Below are positions 5,417 to 6,613 of a stretch of 6,613 nucleotides of DNA, piece by piece (the stretch's first letter is position 1; every line of letters begins with the position of its first letter). The stretch covers positions 1-6,613 of the forward strand of contig OMIJ01000175.1 in assembly GCA_900299065.1 (NCBI GenBank), given 5' to 3'. Below the pieces are notes generated by a model that saw only the letters and a program-made list of their open reading frames with translations, did not search any database and was not told the DNA's origin. A program made the position numbers and the translations under genes. The DNA is from Hyphomicrobiales bacterium (GTDB lineage: Bacteria; Pseudomonadota; Alphaproteobacteria; Rhizobiales; Beijerinckiaceae).

Positions 5417-5426
5417 AGAGGCCAAG

Positions 5427-6215
5427 GTGATTGAAGCCATTGTCTCCTTAAAAAATGAGACTTCCACGAGTGTGGGGCGAGAGCGCATCCGCCTTCTGCA
5501 GGCTGTGGCGCAGGCCGGTAGCATTAGCGCGGGGGCCAAAGCCTTTGGTCTGAGTTACAAGGCCGCCTGGGATGCGCTCGAAGCGATGACCAATCTGTTT
5601 GGCCAACCATTGCTGACCACAAAAAGCGGCGGCACAGCGGGCGGTGGCTCTGTGCTCACACCTACAGGCATAAAGGTGCTGGAGGCCTACGCCCGCATGG
5701 AAGCGGAAATGGCCCGCGTCATGCGCCTGCTTGAGCCTGAGCTTGCTGGCAGTGGCGTCACACCCGTCAATCTCATGTCAGGATTTCTTATGCGAACAAG
5801 TGCACGCAATGCATTGCGCGGTCATATCACCGCCATCACGAGCGACCAGCTCAATGCTGAAGTCGCCGTTGAAGTCGCCCCCGATCAGACAATATTTGCT
5901 TCTGTGACACTCAAAAGCCTTAGGGAACTCGGCCTCTGCGTCGGGCGCGAAGCAATCGTGCTGATCAAAGCCCCCTTTGTGATGATTGCAAGGGATGAAG
6001 AAACTCTGATGACCTCAGCCCGCAATGCCATTTCGGGCACAGTGTTGCGCTGTGAAAAATCGCCCATCAATGCCGAAGTCGTCATCGATATTGGTGGAGG
6101 TAAAACCCTCGCAGCCCATATCAGCGCCCACAGCGCGAAAGCTTTGCAGATTGAAGAAGGCAAACACGTCAAAGCCCTGTTTGACTCCAGCCATGTCATC
6201 ATCGCCATAGATTAA
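5427..6215 (+). CDS. modE: molybdate-responsive transcriptional regulator ModE
   Basis: A 262-residue full-length ModE. Residues about 17-80 form the winged helix-turn-helix, with the family pattern GSISAGAKAFGLSYKAAWDAL (two pieces, 31-51), a GGTAGGGS wing and LTPTG. Two molybdate-binding MOP/TOBE domains follow: TSARNALRGHI from about 124 and TSARNAISGTV from about 196, the first ending in LIKAPFVMIA. The SARN motifs bind molybdate at the dimer interface in E. coli ModE. With molybdate bound it represses molybdate transport genes. The GTG start has GAGG 5 nt upstream and lies 10 bp after a ModE operator, which indicates autoregulation. modA starts 11 bp after the stop, so regulator and transporter share a transcript. 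In E. coli modE is instead divergent from modABC. Confidence 0.93.
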   Translation: MIEAIVSLKNETSTSVGRERIRLLQAVAQAGSISAGAKAFGLSYKAAWDALEAMTNLFGQPLLTTKSGGTAGGGSVLTPTGIKVLEAYARMEAEMARVMRLLEPELAGSGVTPVNLMSGFLMRTSARNALRGHITAITSDQLNAEVAVEVAPDQTIFASVTLKSLRELGLCVGREAIVLIKAPFVMIARDEETLMTSARNAISGTVLRCEKSPINAEVVIDIGGGKTLAAHISAHSAKALQIEEGKHVKALFDSSHVIIAID

Positions 6216-6226
6216 AGAAATTTATT

Positions 6227-6613
6227 ATGATGAAATTTCGTTGCCTGCTTACCTTTGCACTCACCTGTGTTGTGTGTTCACACACAGCCAACACGGCCAT
6301 TGCTGCAAGCACCAATGTGGCTGTTGCAGCCAATTTCACTGATGCAGCCAAGGAGATTGCAGCTCAGTTCAAAGCTAAAATGGGACATAATGCTATATTG
6401 AGTTTTGGCTCATCTGGCCCGCTTACAAATCAGATTCAACAAGGCGCGCCTTTTCAAATCTTTCTATCGGCAGATGAAGAGCGCCCGAGCCTGCTCATTA
6501 AGGACGGGTTGGCCCTGCCGGAGTCGCGCTTTACTTATGCGATCGGCAAAATTGCCCTGTGGAGCAAGGACCCCAATGGCGTGAAAGGTGCAGACACACT
6601 CAAGGCCAATGCC
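6227..6613 (+). CDS. modA: molybdate ABC transporter periplasmic binding protein (partial, C-terminus off the right edge)
   Basis: The first 129 residues of ModA, open to the window edge; about half of a usual 250-residue protein. A Sec signal peptide is visible: MMKFR, a hydrophobic stretch to about residue 18, and a likely cut after Ala26 in AIA-A. The mature part begins with the family strand VAVAANFTDAA. It continues with SFGSSGPLTNQIQQGAPFQ, where the Ser62/Ser63 region matches the oxyanion-contacting Ser39 of E. coli ModA, and then FLSADEERP. The AANF form in place of AASL is common in one ModA branch. Tungstate may also bind. Two ATGs are adjacent (6227 and 6230), with only a weak AAAGAAA upstream, so coupling to modE translation is likely. 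modB and modC would be expected beyond the edge. Confidence 0.92.
   Translation, partial: MMKFRCLLTFALTCVVCSHTANTAIAASTNVAVAANFTDAAKEIAAQFKAKMGHNAILSFGSSGPLTNQIQQGAPFQIFLSADEERPSLLIKDGLALPESRFTYAIGKIALWSKDPNGVKGADTLKANA

Noticed and set aside
1..6613. Search for tRNA, rRNA, CRISPR arrays, insertion sequences and phage or defence genes
   Set aside because: None is visible by eye: almost all sequence is accounted for by metabolic, transport and regulatory genes, and no regularly spaced long repeats or terminal inverted repeats occur.

Overview
The window reads as ordinary chromosome from an alphaproteobacterium. The evidence is the family-level look of the proteins (DUF47/Pit pair, a Nudix hydrolase with an alphaproteobacterial-type box, di-MOP ModE), GTG and TTG starts with good Shine-Dalgarno sequences, and moderate GC (roughly half, by eye). 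I cannot name a genus. I see no transposase, phage gene, tRNA, rRNA or CRISPR array. Coding density is high, and the interest lies in metabolism and in the control sites between genes.

Left part (1-3036): two divergent units share a 225 bp control region. Leftward is a small three-helix membrane protein (DUF4405-like, with membrane histidines that could bind haem). It is followed after 15 bp by an alpha/beta hydrolase resembling 3-oxoadipate enol-lactonase, which runs off the left edge. Rightward is a complete FAD-dependent dehydrogenase of the tricarballylate dehydrogenase (TcuA) type. The shared region carries a good sigma70-like promoter for tcuA and three copies of an 8-bp motif. Together these suggest an organic-acid catabolic locus, possibly with the membrane protein as electron acceptor; that link is inference.

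Middle (3034-5170): a leftward operon of three genes, in transcription order DUF47/PhoU-like Pit accessory protein, low-affinity phosphate transporter Pit, and a Nudix hydrolase. Pit and Nudix overlap by one base (TAATG). The operon converges on tcuA, and a perfect dyad between them probably terminates both.

Right part (5171-6613): about 250 bp divides the phosphate operon from a rightward molybdate operon, modE then modA (signal peptide visible, cut by the right edge). This gap holds three 11-bp-spaced half-sites resembling PHO boxes facing the phosphate operon, and a near-perfect ModE operator overlapping a promoter just upstream of modE. The gap therefore looks like a back-to-back control region for uptake of two tetrahedral oxyanions, phosphate and molybdate, with PhoB-type control on one side and ModE autoregulation on the other.

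I did not find a clearly novel system. The most useful leads are the regulatory sites, the TcuA/DUF4405 pairing without TcuB, the Nudix enzyme coupled to pit, and the odd N-terminus of the hydrolase.
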